Assembly: GCF_000142905.1 (NCBI RefSeq)
Contig: NW_013657662.1
Span: 1-64,000 of the forward strand
DNA from: Thecamonas trahens ATCC 50062
Lineage: Eukaryota; Apusozoa; Apusomonadida; Apusomonadidae
Reading direction: 5' to 3'
Length of the DNA stretch: 64,000 nucleotides
Shown in pieces: positions 32,601 to 43,104 of this stretch; position 1 is the stretch's first letter, and each line of letters opens with the position of its first letter. The translations under genes were made by a program, and so were the position numbers. A model generated the notes under the pieces. That model ran no database searches, was not told the DNA's origin, and saw only the letters and a list, made by a program, of their open reading frames with translations.

Positions 32601-33969
32601 TTGGCGTCGAGCCGTCGAGCGTGTAGAAAAGGATGGTGTCATTGGCGGCGGTAGCAGCAGTCGTGATGTTGACAGTGAGGCTGGCGACCGGGTGCGAGCC
32701 GGGCAATGGCACAAAGAGCGGTGGCGCGCTCCGGCCCTCGATCTCAGCAAGACGGAGAGCCTCGAGATTGGCGAGGTCGTCTTGCAAAGAGTCGCGGTGG
32801 AGAAACGCCGGAAGCGCGGCGAGCCAGGCGTCGCCAACAGCGGCGACAGCAAAGGCGCGCGATGAAGGCGCGGTGATACGCAAAGCGGCCCATACCGCAT
32901 CGGCGGTCTGGGCGAAGAGTCCAGGCGAGGCCGAGGCCAGGAGGGAGGCCCGCAGCGGGAGCGCACCATTGGCCTCGAGCTCGGGCGCTGCGGCATGCAG
33001 GGCCGCAATCGAACCGAGCCACGAGAGGTAGTCGAGGGCGTCGGCCGGGACAAGAGCGCGGAGCGGGATGGCGGCGGCGGTGGTGATCCCGACAACCACA
33101 CCGGGTGCTGCCGGGAAGACGCCGGCAACCAGGTCGTCGGCCGGCAGCTGGGCATCGGCAAGCAAGTGCGAAATCGAGCCGCAGACGGCAAAAGCCGCGT
33201 TGGATGCGAGCGCAGCAGCCGAGAATGAGAGCTCCGAGAGGAAGCCGTCAAGATCACTCGCGGCAGATGAGAGGACATCGGTCATCTCGGGACCGTCAAA
33301 AGGGAGCTTGCCGGCCCGAAAGCTGGCATAGTCGTCGGGCTCGAGGCCAGCAGCGAGGATCGAGTCGATGGCAAAGGTTGGCGAGCGTGAGTCAAGCGCC
33401 AGACACGCGGCGTGGCCGCCAACATCGGGAAGGCTGCGAAAGCTGGTGCAACTGGCCTTGAGCTGGAGCAGCGAGTCTGGGAAAGACGAGAGGCCGAGCC
33501 TCTCCAGCTGGGTCTTCGTGGTCACGCACATTAAAGGCTCGATCCACAGAGGAAGGGCAAGGCGGCGCGAGCGATCGACGGCGGTAGCGGCATAATCGGC
33601 CAACCCGGCAGGCAGCTCGGCGCCCAAGTTCAGCGTGTCAGCGACGGCCGTCACATCGCGCAAGACCGCGTCCGAGACCAGATAGTCGAGCGGAGGGCCA
33701 TCAAAGTACGGGACTACGTCCGGAGTCAGAAGTGATGCGATCCATGGCTCGTAGGCGGAAGGAAGGGCGGGACATGACTCGAAAGCCAGGGTGACATTGA
33801 GGCCGGTGGCCGTGTGGGCTTGTTCCGCAAGGGCAGCGGGCCAGAACTTGCATGCCACCTGAGAGAGCGATGCCGCGGATCCTGGTCGTGCGCATGCAAG
33901 AGCAAGAGCAAATAATAATACATGGATCCACCATGTCACGGACCTTGCAACTCTTGTAGCCTTTCCCAT
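29667..33969 (-). CDS. Receptor-like protein, paralogue of 15874-20470 (two frame breaks)
   Basis: ATG at about 33969 and a signal peptide (WWIHVLLFALALACARPGSA). Same plan as the gene at 15874: solute-binding-like ectodomain, chitobiase-C-like module (FYTLDGSTPSLADSPST), one span (IALALAIFIIVIAVLVGMVA), RKRRQ stop-transfer. Kinase-like domain 1 (about 32290-31340) has KGTYGRV, IIKH, HGSLKSLN and DFG. A cyclase-like segment (about 31330-30830) contains FGSVILVSMSLPGALERMA and ALRGVIETRRS. Domain 2 has HGSLTLGN and SDTWS in place of DFG. The frame moves by -1 near 30388 and at the five-C run near 29757; after the second, TPLIHRCWNADPALRPSCEE completes the kinase C-lobe and stops at 29667. About 1434 residues joined. 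Confidence 0.75.
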
Positions 33970-34197
33970 CAGCTGCCCGTGAGCTGTGTGGAGGTGGTGG
34001 TGGCGGCGTGGAGTGTCCCACAAAACGGAATGACCGCCAATTCTGCTGCTGATTGTGGGGTACGTGTTCCCCCGGCAAGCTAATTAGAGCCAACCTGTCA
34101 ACAGCCGTACACCACGTAGATGGCGAGGGCAGTCAACGCACCACAGACTGCAAGCACAACATTATCCATCGCGACGAATGTCTATGGTCAATCGTCC

Positions 34198-34283
34198 ATC
34201 GAGGGCTGCGGCCCGCACCCATATCCCATCGAGGGCTGCGGCCCGCACCCATATCCCATCGAGGGCTGCGGTCCTCGCCCATC
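34198..34283. repeat. 30-bp direct tandem repeat, three copies
   Basis: Unit ATCGAGGGCTGCGGCCCGCA followed by CCCATATCCC, two perfect copies (34198-34227, 34228-34257) and a diverged third to 34283. It lies between the second receptor gene and FPPS. Spacer-free, so not CRISPR. All plus-strand frames are open through it, but no gene is supported. Confidence 0.9.
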
Positions 34284-34588
34284 GACTATCGCCCACAGCA
34301 GAGCCACAATCGCGAGCTGGTCGCGGGAGTCACCATGCCTGGGAAGCAAGACAACCACGAAAAGGCCATCATCATCGCCAGCAACGTTGGACCTTGTCAT
34401 CTTGCCCATCCACTAGTTTTCGGTTGAAAGTCACATGACATGGCATGTCTATGCACAGCAGTGATGAACTAGTCGGCCGCAATGCGAGACGGCGACGTGG
34501 CGGGTGGCGGCGAGAGACGGCGACGAACGCTCTGCTCGCCCACAGCGGCAGCGGCAACGACAGCTACACCCGACTCTACTACCCTCAA

Positions 34589-35927
34589 ATGGATCCCCGT
34601 GTCCGCGCCCGTACCTCGCGCCTCCTTGTGCAGCTTGCCCCGAAGCAGGGTACGTGACAAGGGTGAGGGCAATGAAGAGGGTGGGGGTGAGGGTGGTGTG
34701 TGGATCGTGGCCAGTCTTGCACATTTTCGGCGACGAAGCTTGTGCTGCTGGGGAAAGGCAGGGGAGGCAGGGGGGGGAGAGGCGCAGGAAGTAAGAAAGG
34801 AAGGGGGGAGGGGGAGGGGGCTGACTCATGAAGGTGTGCGGAATGTCGGAGGGGAGGCAGCTGCTGCGACGATTGCGTATCAGGAGATGAGCAAGGCGCA
34901 GAAGAAGGCGTCGTTTGAGGCGTACTACCGGCAGTTTGCGGACGAGCTTGTGGCTGAGCTGAGCGAGTTTGAGATGCCGGACGAGGCTGTGCGGTACATC
35001 AAGCGGATGATCGACTACACGCTGCCTGGCGGCAAGATGAACCGCGGGCTGTCTGTCATCACGACCTACTCGCATCTTGTGGGCAACCGGCCGCTGACCG
35101 AGGACGAGCTGTGCAAGGCGTCTGTGCTCGGGTGGTGCGTTGAGTGGCTGCAGGCGTACTTTCTGGTTGCCGACGACGTGATGGACCGGTCTGTGACTCG
35201 GCGCGACCAGCCGTGCTGGTACCTCAATGAGGACGTGGGCCTCATTGCGGTCAACGACTCGTTCATTCTCGAGTCTGGCGTGTACCGGCTGCTCAAGAAG
35301 CACTTTGAGGGCGACGCCAAGTACGCGACGTACCTCGAGCTCTTCCACGAGGTCTCGTACCAGACGCAGCTCGGGCAGCTGCTGGATCTGCGGACGTCGC
35401 CCGAGGGCTCGGGCCCGACGCTGGACAACTTTTCGCTGCACAAGCACCACCTGGTTGTCAAGTACAAGACCGCGTTCTACTCGTTCTACCTGCCTGTGGC
35501 GCTCGGCATGACCATGGCCGGCATCACCGACTCGAAGCTGTACGACACGGCCCGCGACATCCTTGTCGACATGGGCGTGTACTTCCAGGTCCAGGACGAC
35601 TTCCTTGACTGGTGGCAGGACCCCGAGGTGCTCGGCAAGGTCGGGACCGACATCCAGGACAACAAGTGCTCGTGGCCGGTCGTCACCGTGCTCGACAAGT
35701 GCTCGGCCGCCGACCGCGCCGTGCTCGAGAAGCACTACGCTCGCGACGACCCGGCCTCGGTTGAGATCGTCAAGAACCTCTACCGCAAGTACGACGTCGA
35801 GGGCGTGTACAACGCGTACCAGGACAAGATGATTGCCCAGCTCACCGCCCGCATTGCCCAGGTCACCGACCTCCCGCCGGCCATCTTTACCGACTTTCTG
35901 GACAAGATCGCGTACCGCCAGAAGTAA
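34589..35927 (+). CDS. Farnesyl diphosphate synthase
   Basis: The catalytic core is a single exon from Met 34887 (MSKAQKKASFEAYYRQF, 346 residues, normal length). It condenses isopentenyl diphosphate with DMAPP and then GPP to make FPP for sterols, dolichols, quinones and prenylation. Visible: GGKMNRGL; QAYFLVADDVMD with aromatic Y-F just before the first Asp-rich motif, setting C15 chain length; QVQDDFLDWW, the second Asp-rich motif; and the C-terminal basic YRQK. An upstream exon 34589-34649 (MDPRVRARTSRLLVQLAPKQ) joins in phase 1 through an intron 34650-34860 (GTACGTG...GGCAG). Its basic sequence would suit a targeting extension; this exon is inference. Confidence 0.92.
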
Positions 35928-35955
35928 ACCCTTGCGCGCCGCGCGCCGCATACCC

Positions 35956-36744
35956 TCACTTGATGTATTTGTTGAGAAACTTGCGGTGAAACTCGTTGCG
36001 GATGGTGTCGTTGACAAAGCCCTCGTCACGCTTGACGCCCATGTCGGTCGCCTGGTTGCGGAACACGGTGTCGTCCATGAACGAGCGGCCGAGCGCAAAG
36101 TCACTGCTGCCGCTGCTACCACCGACGTTGCTGGCAGCCGCAAGCAGCTCGGCCTTGCGCTCCTCGCGCCGGGCCTGCTCCTCGCGCGCCGCCCGCTCCT
36201 TGGCTTCGGCACGGACCTTGTTGAGCTCGGCCATCAGCTGCTCCATGTCCGAGTCCGAGTCCGAGTCCGAGTCCGAGTCCGAGTCTGAGTCCAAGCCCGC
36301 TCCTGCTCCCATGCCAGCTCCTCGCGGTGCTCCTCCAGCGACGCTGCCCTCGTCCATCGCTCCGCGCCCGCCGTCGTCCGACTCCGAGTCCGAGTCGTCC
36401 GACTTGACGTCGGCGTCGACAGCAGCAAACTGGGCGAGCGCAGCAGCCTGCAGCTGCGACGGCGGCTGCGAGCCCGCGCCACTGCTGGTGGAGGAGCTAC
36501 TGCTGCTGTTGCCAGCCATGAGCCTTGCCCGCTTGCCCCGCCCCTGCCCGCCATCGTCGTCGCCGGCTCCTGCGCCCGCTCCCGCCGCCGCCTCGCGGGC
36601 CGCAAGCTCGGCCGCGAGCTCCTCACGCGACGCCGGCTTGACCTGCCCGCGCCGCCGCTTCAGCTGCGTATGGCCCGGGAGCTCCGCCTTGTGTGTTGAC
36701 ACCGTCGCCCGCACATTCCGTGCCCCTATCTTGGTGTACTCCAT
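35956..36744 (-). CDS. CWC15: CWC15-like spliceosome component
   Basis: 262 residues from the ATG at 36744. The C-terminus is diagnostic: FMDDTVFRNQA, then DEGFVNDTIRNEFHRKFLNKYIK, matching the end of Cwc15/AD-002 of the Prp19/NTC-associated spliceosome. Before it are a coiled helix (MEQLMAELNKVRAEAKERAA) and an Asp/Ser repeat built on a GAGTCC hexamer. The N-terminus keeps LPGHTQLKRR (family: LPSHTKIKYR). The expected RPTFEPARGG start is only hinted at by PAGRGRG just upstream of 36744 in frame, so a short first exon probably lies further up; ATGTCGGCTTGT|GTGAGT near 36900 is one candidate. Convergent with FPPS, 28 bp apart. Confidence 0.85.
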   Translation of the reverse strand: MEYTKIGARNVRATVSTHKAELPGHTQLKRRRGQVKPASREELAAELAAREAAAGAGAGAGDDDGGQGRGKRARLMAGNSSSSSSTSSGAGSQPPSQLQAAALAQFAAVDADVKSDDSDSESDDGGRGAMDEGSVAGGAPRGAGMGAGAGLDSDSDSDSDSDSDSDMEQLMAELNKVRAEAKERAAREEQARREERKAELLAAASNVGGSSGSSDFALGRSFMDDTVFRNQATDMGVKRDEGFVNDTIRNEFHRKFLNKYIK

Positions 36745-36949
36745 GCCGTCGTTGGGTGTGGCGCCTCGTCCTCGTCCGGCCGGCCAGAGTCGCCACAAGT
36801 GGGATCAGATCACTCGCCCGACTGATCGATCGGACGGCCGAGCATACCCCCGCCGCCAGGCATTCTTCCTCTCGCACCGGGCGGTACACTCACACAAGCC
36901 GACATGCTCAGGCATGGTTATGCTGAGTTACAACCGGCTCAGAGGGTGA

Positions 36950-38221
36950 GAGAGGCAATCAGACGCTGTTGCAAGGCGCGATCTCGTCACGTTTGATGTG
37001 GTTTTATTGTGATCACAAAAACTGGTCACTGTCCAAAGACCGCAGCCGAGCAACATGAATGCGGTGACATAGTAAGCATCACCCGATCTTCTGCGAGTAC
37101 GGCGTGTACATCACGATCGATCGATTGGACCTGCTGATTGCACGTGCCGGCCGAAGTCCAGGGATGGGGCTACGAGTTCAGGCTAATCCATGGTACGGCG
37201 TGGCGTGTTTCGGGCGCGCGCGCTGCTCTGCGCTCTATGCATGACGTCAGTGGCACCGTCAACCGACCTCATCCGTCGCTCACCGGCAGCCGCCGCGAAC
37301 GACGGTCGCCAATCACCAGCAGAGGCGGAGACCTTCCAATCGATGGCTTGAGCCAGCAGATCACATTCCGCACCCGATCCCGGCACCAGCCGGCACAGTA
37401 GCAATAGCAGCGGCAGGCCCTCGCTCGGCAGGGTCGTGATGCTCTGAAACGACCTCCTCGAGCACCTTCCTCTATGCCTGCTCCGCCATCCGTCCTGGTG
37501 GAGGCGCGTGGGTGGCACCCTCGTGAAAGTTCCAAACGACTCGGCGTCATGCAATGGAAAGAGAAGGTTTGCGCAGACAAAACCAGCTGATTCTCGACGA
37601 ATTTCGAATGTGTTCCAGAGAGCTCCAAACCCATCTCTCTCTCACTCTCGCACTCGTTCACGAACGTCCGCCTCTCGCGTCCCTTGCTAAGCTCGCTCCG
37701 CACTTGTTGTCGAAGCGTTCTCCAGTCACACCAACACACCGTCTTTTACGTGTGTGTGTGTCTCTCGGTCTCTGTCTGTTCTTTCAGTCGGACCGACCCC
37801 GTACCCCTTCTCTTTGAGCGCCTGCGCCGCCAAAGCGAAGAACACCTTCTTTCTCCCCACGACTCTGCACTTGAGCAAGCTCGTTCGGTCTCAACCTCTC
37901 CCGATCACTATGCCTCGCAAGACGGATTGTCTGGTACCCCGTCGGTACCTTCTGGCTGCTGCCCCGGTCACGGGCTCGTTCATGAGCTCGGGCAAACTTC
38001 AACCCCCAAACCAAGCAACCCCGCCGCTCGTGAGAAAGGACTACTGTACGGCCCCCCTGTGGTCAGTAGTTAATTGATCAAGAGAAGACACCACAAGCAA
38101 GCAAGAGACAGAGAACCCGGAAGACCGCAACTTCCCCGCTCGCTTCAAGCCGCACACCTCTGGACTCTCGGCACGCACACACTATCTTTATCGCTGCGTG
38201 CGCCCTCGCCTTCACCTCAAC
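36950..38221. other. Intergenic region and probable HSF leader
   Basis: No supported protein gene. 36960-37130 is less GC-rich and contains GATCGATCGATT. A 55-codon open frame (ATG 37910 to stop 38077, MPRKTDCLVPRRYLLAAAPV at its start) lies on the plus strand just upstream of the heat shock factor and could be an upstream ORF if transcription starts that far up. No perfect heat shock element was found. Confidence 0.35.
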
Positions 38222-39376
38222 ATGAGCATCCCGCATCGTCTCACTGACGAAGATGCCGTGAAGGCCCTTTCGGCTGCTGCCGCTTCGACGGCGGCGGCAT
38301 CGCCCGGCGACATTGCCCGGGCCCAGGCTGCGGCCGCCGCCCTGCCGGACCCTGTGCCGGCCGGCGAGCCGTACGACCGCACCATCGGCGCGCTGAAGGG
38401 CGTCGCCGCCTTTATCGCCAAGACCTACGCCATGGTCTCCGACTCGGTCTGCGACCACATCATCACCTGGCTGCCCGAGGGCACTTCGTTCATCGTCGTC
38501 GACGCCGACGGCCTCACTGACTCGGTCCTCGGCACCTTTTTCAAGCACTCGAACTTCCAGTCCTTTATCCGCCAGCTCAACATGTACGGCTTTCGTAAGG
38601 TCGGCGCACCCTCGCACTGGGAGTTCTACCACGACGGCTTCCGCCGCGGACGCACTTCACTGCTGCGCTACATCAAGCGCCGCCGCAAGGGCGCCGCCGC
38701 CGCCGCATCGGCCAAGGCCTCGGCCTCGGCCACCGCCCCCGCGCCTCCGCCCGCCTTTCAGCGCGAGCTCAAGGGCCTCAAGCGCCAGCGCGACGAGCTC
38801 CAGCACGAGCTCGTCTCGCTGGCATCGGCCCAGGAGGCCATGGACACCCAGCTCGCCGCCATCGCCGCCGAGAACGCTCGCCTCCGCGACGAGCTCGCTG
38901 CCTCGCACCGCGCCCACCAGGCCATGGTCGACACCGTCTCCTCCATCGTCTCGCTCCTCGGCGACAAGGCCGCACCGGCGTCGGCCACCCTCCGCGCCGC
39001 GCTCCCGCCGCTCCCGCTTGACTTTGACGACGCCGACCTGCGCCCGGCCAAGCGCGCCCGCGGCCTCGAATCGGCCGCCCTCGCGCCGGCGTCCTCGCTC
39101 GGCACGCCCACCCTTGCGCCAGCCGCCTTGGACCTGCCGCTCCCCGCCGCGCCCGCGCCCTCGCGCGCCCGCCCATCCCTTGACATCGATGCCGCGCTCG
39201 CCACCCCTGTCGGCCCCGGCCTCGACATCGCCCTCCGCTCCCCGCTCTTTGGCCTCACCCCGTCGGCGGGCCTCATGCCCATGGGCCTCTCGCCGCTTGC
39301 GGCGTCGGGCACCTCGGCCGCCGCTGACTTTTCGGCCTTTCTCTCTGACATGCTTGCCCTGCCGCCTGCGGTGTAA
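38222..39376 (+). CDS. Heat shock transcription factor
   Basis: 384 residues, ATG at 38222. The HSF DNA-binding domain spans residues about 58-165: VAAFIAKTYAMVSD, DHIITWLPEGTSFIV, then LGTFFKHSNFQSFIRQLNMY and GFRKV, the recognition helix and turn, and WEFYHDGFRRGRTSLLRYIKRR. A linker and a Leu/heptad coiled coil (LKGLKRQRDELQHELVSLAS, continuing to about residue 240) correspond to the HR-A/B trimerisation region. The rest is Pro/Ala-rich with a basic RPAKRARG, a likely nuclear signal. HSFs bind nGAAn arrays as trimers. No introns. Confidence 0.93.
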   Translation: MSIPHRLTDEDAVKALSAAAASTAAASPGDIARAQAAAAALPDPVPAGEPYDRTIGALKGVAAFIAKTYAMVSDSVCDHIITWLPEGTSFIVVDADGLTDSVLGTFFKHSNFQSFIRQLNMYGFRKVGAPSHWEFYHDGFRRGRTSLLRYIKRRRKGAAAAASAKASASATAPAPPPAFQRELKGLKRQRDELQHELVSLASAQEAMDTQLAAIAAENARLRDELAASHRAHQAMVDTVSSIVSLLGDKAAPASATLRAALPPLPLDFDDADLRPAKRARGLESAALAPASSLGTPTLAPAALDLPLPAAPAPSRARPSLDIDAALATPVGPGLDIALRSPLFGLTPSAGLMPMGLSPLAASGTSAAADFSAFLSDMLALPPAV

Positions 39377-40590
39377 GCAAACCATTGGACTACCCGCGTT
39401 GTCCGCGTCCGCGCCCAGCCCGTGCCTTGTCCGCAGGCACCACGTCTTCGTGTCGTGGCAAGCCAGCGTGCAGATTGTTTCCGCTTCCAACCCAGGATGG
39501 CAGCAAGCCATGAAAAGACCTGTGGTTAAGGACCGAGCTCCAGCTCCCTGGAACATCTCGCAACAACGCAAGCACGGCGCTGCGTCGCTGTTCGCACCTT
39601 CGCGACGCATCCAACCCCGTCCGCGTGTGGCCTCCCGGCCGCGCCTCTGCCGTCTCCGTGGCATACGCCCAACGGCTTGCAGATCGTCTGTGCTGTGACC
39701 AGCTGCCTCCGCCATCTCGTGCATTTTGTATCTCTGCAGAAGCTGAGGAAGGCGGAACTGCAGCATACCGCAAGCACCAGCCTCGTCGCTCCTGACGACT
39801 CGCAACAAGGCGTGTCTCCGCGCCGCCGCACGCGCCCCCCTTTCATCCGTCAACTTTGTCCGCGCCTCCGCCAACCGGCTCCACGCCTGGCTCCACCCTT
39901 GACTATTGCAATCTCGGCTAGCATGGCTTTCGCCTGATTCCGTCGTGGATGGGATCAGGGGATCGCAGTGAGCTCGTCGAGCCAGTTGCCTTTTTTTCTC
40001 TGGTGCCTGCCTTTTAGTGGAGCCGCCCGAGCGCCCTCACTTTTGACTCTCCCTCCTGGCCTCTTGCCGGAGGTAGGTGCCATCTCGCGTCCCCGCCCGA
40101 GCCGTATCAGCACCAGGCGCTTGCAGCAACTCTGCAACGCCTGCGTGCGGGATCTGTGCCTTGTGCATCCGTGACGAACGTAAGAACGAGATGGCACCTG
40201 CCCCCTGCATCGGGTCGGGCGTCGCTGAGATTTTGATACCCCGTCGTCGGTCCGCCCGCCCGCCCGTCGTCATCCAGCCCCGCGGTGCGTCCGAGGAGTC
40301 ATTGGTTTGGCCAAGGTCTCCTCAAACGCTGCCGTGTGCCACTACTGGGTTTCTTGGTGTTTGACGCCAAGAAAGCCCGAGCCTCGTGCTCCAGCAGTGA
40401 GCAACAAGTGCTGCTGTCGACAGGCGGCGTGGACGGCAGGCCACGCCCGAGGTGCCTTCCGCTCTCCTGTACCCATTGAACACCTCCTCGCGACCAATCG
40501 TTGGACTCCTGCTGTGCAGTCACAGCTCGTTTCTTGCTTGGCCACACACACACGCACACACACACCTCTCTGTCACCAACCCTGAAAAGC
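39377..40590. other. Intergenic region, no gene seen
   Basis: About 1.2 kb between HSF and the VOC gene. Open frames on both strands are unlike known proteins and have no start context or domain. A CA-rich tract (40548-40564) lies just before the VOC start. Confidence 0.4.
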
Positions 40591-41353
40591 ATGTCCGACG
40601 CCAACACCAACCCTGTCGCTGCCCCGCCCGCCGACGCCACCTCCAAGCGCGAGCGTGAGGAGACCGCAAACGAGCTCGAAGACGCTGCGCCTGCCCGCAA
40701 GAAGTTCACCTTTGTACGCTCTCGATCTTCCCCCTCCACCTCTTTGCCTGCACCTGGCCTTGCCGGTACCCATCCAGCGGGGACATGCCACCAGGCCGCC
40801 CAAACCACGACCTTTTCGGGACAGCGGACCGAAGCTTGGCTTTTTTTTTCGGCGGCGAACTCACCCCCCCCCCCCCCCCCGCTCATTGCCATAGACGCCC
40901 AAGAAGGTGCCTGGCGGGGTGGTGCCGTCGCTGATAGTTGATGGTGCGCGTGCGGCCATCGAGTTCTATGGCAAGGCCTTTGGCGCCACCTGCACCTCGG
41001 CGTACGAGGACGATGCCGAGGGCTCGGACAAGCTTCATTTTGCCGACGTGGTTGTGCCCATTGGCGGCAACGACTTCCACGTCTACATCTTTGACGACTT
41101 TCCCGAGTACAACGGTGGTAAGCCGTCGCATCCGGGCGCCGACGGCCTCAACGGCACCTCGTGCGCTGTCACACTCAACCTCATTTCCGCAGCCGACGTC
41201 AACACGTGGCACGATCGCGCTGTCGCCGCCGGTGCCACCTCGCTCCGCCCACCGGCCGACCAGCCGTGGGGTGACCGCTTTGCCCAGATCAAGGACCCGT
41301 TTGGCCACAAGTGGTCCATTTGCTCCTTTATCGAGCCGACCTCGTCCTCCTAG
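40591..41353 (+). CDS. VOC-superfamily (PhnB/glyoxalase-like) protein
   Basis: Two exons: 40591-40713 (MSDANTNPVAAPPADATSKR... to KKFTF) and 40895-41353, joined in phase 0. The intron 40714-40894 starts GTACGC and ends CATAG, and carries a 17-C run. Exon 2 is one vicinal-oxygen-chelate module: PSLIVDGARAAIEFYGKAFG, a middle beta strand (NDFHVYIFDDFPEY), CAVTLNL, then DPFGHKWSICSF. This is the PhnB-like branch of the glyoxalase/bleomycin-resistance/dioxygenase fold; the reaction cannot be told from sequence. The exon 1 leader is acidic/basic low complexity. 193 residues. Confidence 0.88.
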
Positions 41354-41439
41354 ACCGTGCCCACCTATCAGCCACCAGCCACTGCCCACCAGCCACCGCC
41401 CACTAAACCATTTTCACCCCACTCCCCCCACCCCCCCCC

Positions 41440-43104
41440 ATGTCCACCGCTACCTGCCTAGAATGCGGCGAGGGGGCAAAGCCAACGGCCCCGCTGGTCA
41501 TGGTCTCGGGCCACCGGCTCCACAAGCTCCGCGAGTGCGTCGAGGCCTTCAAGCTCCGGTCGTCGACGTGTGCTGGCTGCGGCGCGGTGGACGAGGCCGC
41601 CACCCTTGTCGAGCCCAAGACCGGACTGTTCTGCCACAAGACTGTGGACTGTCTCTCGGCGCTCAAGGCAAAGCTTGCTGCGAGCTGCTCGAGCCACGGG
41701 TCGTCGTCGGCCACCGGTGACGGCGACGACGACGCCCCAGTTGCCAGGCCACCGACGGACGGCTCAGTCAGCTCGGACGGCTCGGACGACTCGGACTCGT
41801 CCGACGTCGACGACGATGCTGGCGGCTTTACCTCATCAGACGGGGCCGCCACTGAGGCCGGTGCCCAGGCCCAGACTGCCGCCCCGAGCTCGGTGGCCGA
41901 GGCCAAGGCGTGCGCGGCAGCCCGGCCGACCCGCTCAACGTCGGCGCATCAGGGCTCCGGCCTCGTGCTTCCGGCACTGCTCAAGGTCCATCTCCTCAAC
42001 GGCTCGTCCAAGCTGTTCCCGGTCGATCAGCTCCGCGTCCGACATGCCGACGCCCAACTCACCGCCGGGCACGTGTTCGAGGCGATGGCCGAGAAGATCG
42101 GGCTCGAGCGCCGCGAGTACGCCCTCTTTGCGCTCTTTGCCGCTACCGACGAGGAGGCGACCGCGGTCTCGTTCGACGTCGTCCTCCCGCCGGCGCTGCG
42201 GCTCGACGACCTCTGGGCCCACTTTGACGCTGCCGTTCACATGCTGCGCGGGACCCAGGCCCGCGACTCGGCGCTGCCCTTTGTCCCGCTACTCTACCTC
42301 CGCGCTCGCCCGGGCCTCGCCGTCGACGACCAGCGCAAGGCGGCCTCGCGGGCGGCGCTGACGCTGCTCTTCGAGGAGACCCTCTCCGCCGTCCTCACCT
42401 CGCAGGTCATCCTGCCCAAGTCCGAGCTCATCACCCTCGGCGCTCTCCTCATCCAGCTCTACTACGGCGACCACGACAAGAAGAAGCACCTGCCTGGCTT
42501 TTTCCGCGCTCCCTCGCTCCTCGCAGAGCTCCTCCCGCGACACGTCCTGGCCTCCTCCTCGTTTGTCTCCAAGCAGGCCGCCTGGGAGAAGAAGATGTTC
42601 AAGGCCCACTCCAAGCTTGTCGGCTACCCGCCGCTCCTGGCCAAGCTCGCCTACGACGAGCACGTTCGCTCCCTTGCCCCCTGGCTCGGCGCCGTTCTCC
42701 TGCCGGTCTCGGTCGAGTCGGCTGACCCGTCGCTCGGCAAGGCCCTCGCTGGTCCGCTCATCCTTGCCGTCCGCGACGATACCCTGTTCTTCATCTCCAC
42801 CCCAGACCCATCGGGCCTCGTCGTCTCGGCCTCCACCGCCGGCATCCGCCTCGACCGGCCCTCGGCCTCGCTCGTTCTCGCCTCGGGTGAGGTCGTCACC
42901 TTTGCCCCGCGGCCCATCAACGACATTGTCTTTGCCTTTCTCGCCCAGGCTCGTGACGCCGCTCCGCGCATCGGCGCAGATCTGGACCTCACCGCCTCAA
43001 CCCCAGCGCACCGCGCCCGCTCCGCCACCATCGCCGTCGCATCGCCTGCCGCTCTCTGCGCCGCCATCGCCTCGGCCATCCCGGCCTCGTACGCCTACCT
43101 CTGA
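41440..43104 (+). CDS. FERM-domain protein with N-terminal Cys motif
   Basis: 554 residues, ATG at 41440. Residues 6-70 hold two Cys pairs (CLEC and CAGC) and further Cys/His (FCHKTVDC), likely a small zinc-binding fold. An acidic Ser/Asp linker follows. A FERM-like module starts near residue 178: a ubiquitin-like lobe (LLKVHLLNGSSKLFPVDQLR ... HVFEAMAEKIGLERREYALF), a helical lobe with LYLRARPGL, ALLIQLYYGDH and LLPRHVL, and a PH-like lobe with GPLILAVRDDTLFFIS and INDIVFAFLAQA. FERM modules link membrane proteins to the cytoskeleton. Domain limits are estimates. Confidence 0.75.
   Translation: MSTATCLECGEGAKPTAPLVMVSGHRLHKLRECVEAFKLRSSTCAGCGAVDEAATLVEPKTGLFCHKTVDCLSALKAKLAASCSSHGSSSATGDGDDDAPVARPPTDGSVSSDGSDDSDSSDVDDDAGGFTSSDGAATEAGAQAQTAAPSSVAEAKACAAARPTRSTSAHQGSGLVLPALLKVHLLNGSSKLFPVDQLRVRHADAQLTAGHVFEAMAEKIGLERREYALFALFAATDEEATAVSFDVVLPPALRLDDLWAHFDAAVHMLRGTQARDSALPFVPLLYLRARPGLAVDDQRKAASRAALTLLFEETLSAVLTSQVILPKSELITLGALLIQLYYGDHDKKKHLPGFFRAPSLLAELLPRHVLASSSFVSKQAAWEKKMFKAHSKLVGYPPLLAKLAYDEHVRSLAPWLGAVLLPVSVESADPSLGKALAGPLILAVRDDTLFFISTPDPSGLVVSASTAGIRLDRPSASLVLASGEVVTFAPRPINDIVFAFLAQARDAAPRIGADLDLTASTPAHRARSATIAVASPAALCAAIASAIPASYAYL

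Noticed and set aside
34198-34283. CRISPR-like array
   Set aside because: Repeats are directly adjacent with no unique spacers, and the genome is eukaryotic.
34449-36212. Long minus-strand open frame (over 580 codons) over FPPS
   Set aside because: It is the antisense shadow of FPPS and carries no domain; extreme third-position GC suppresses stops in opposite frames. The same applies to long frames opposite HSF, Zwilch and PCF11.
36950-37900. Protein genes upstream of the heat shock factor
   Set aside because: Frames are short, overlap each other on both strands and show no recognisable domain.
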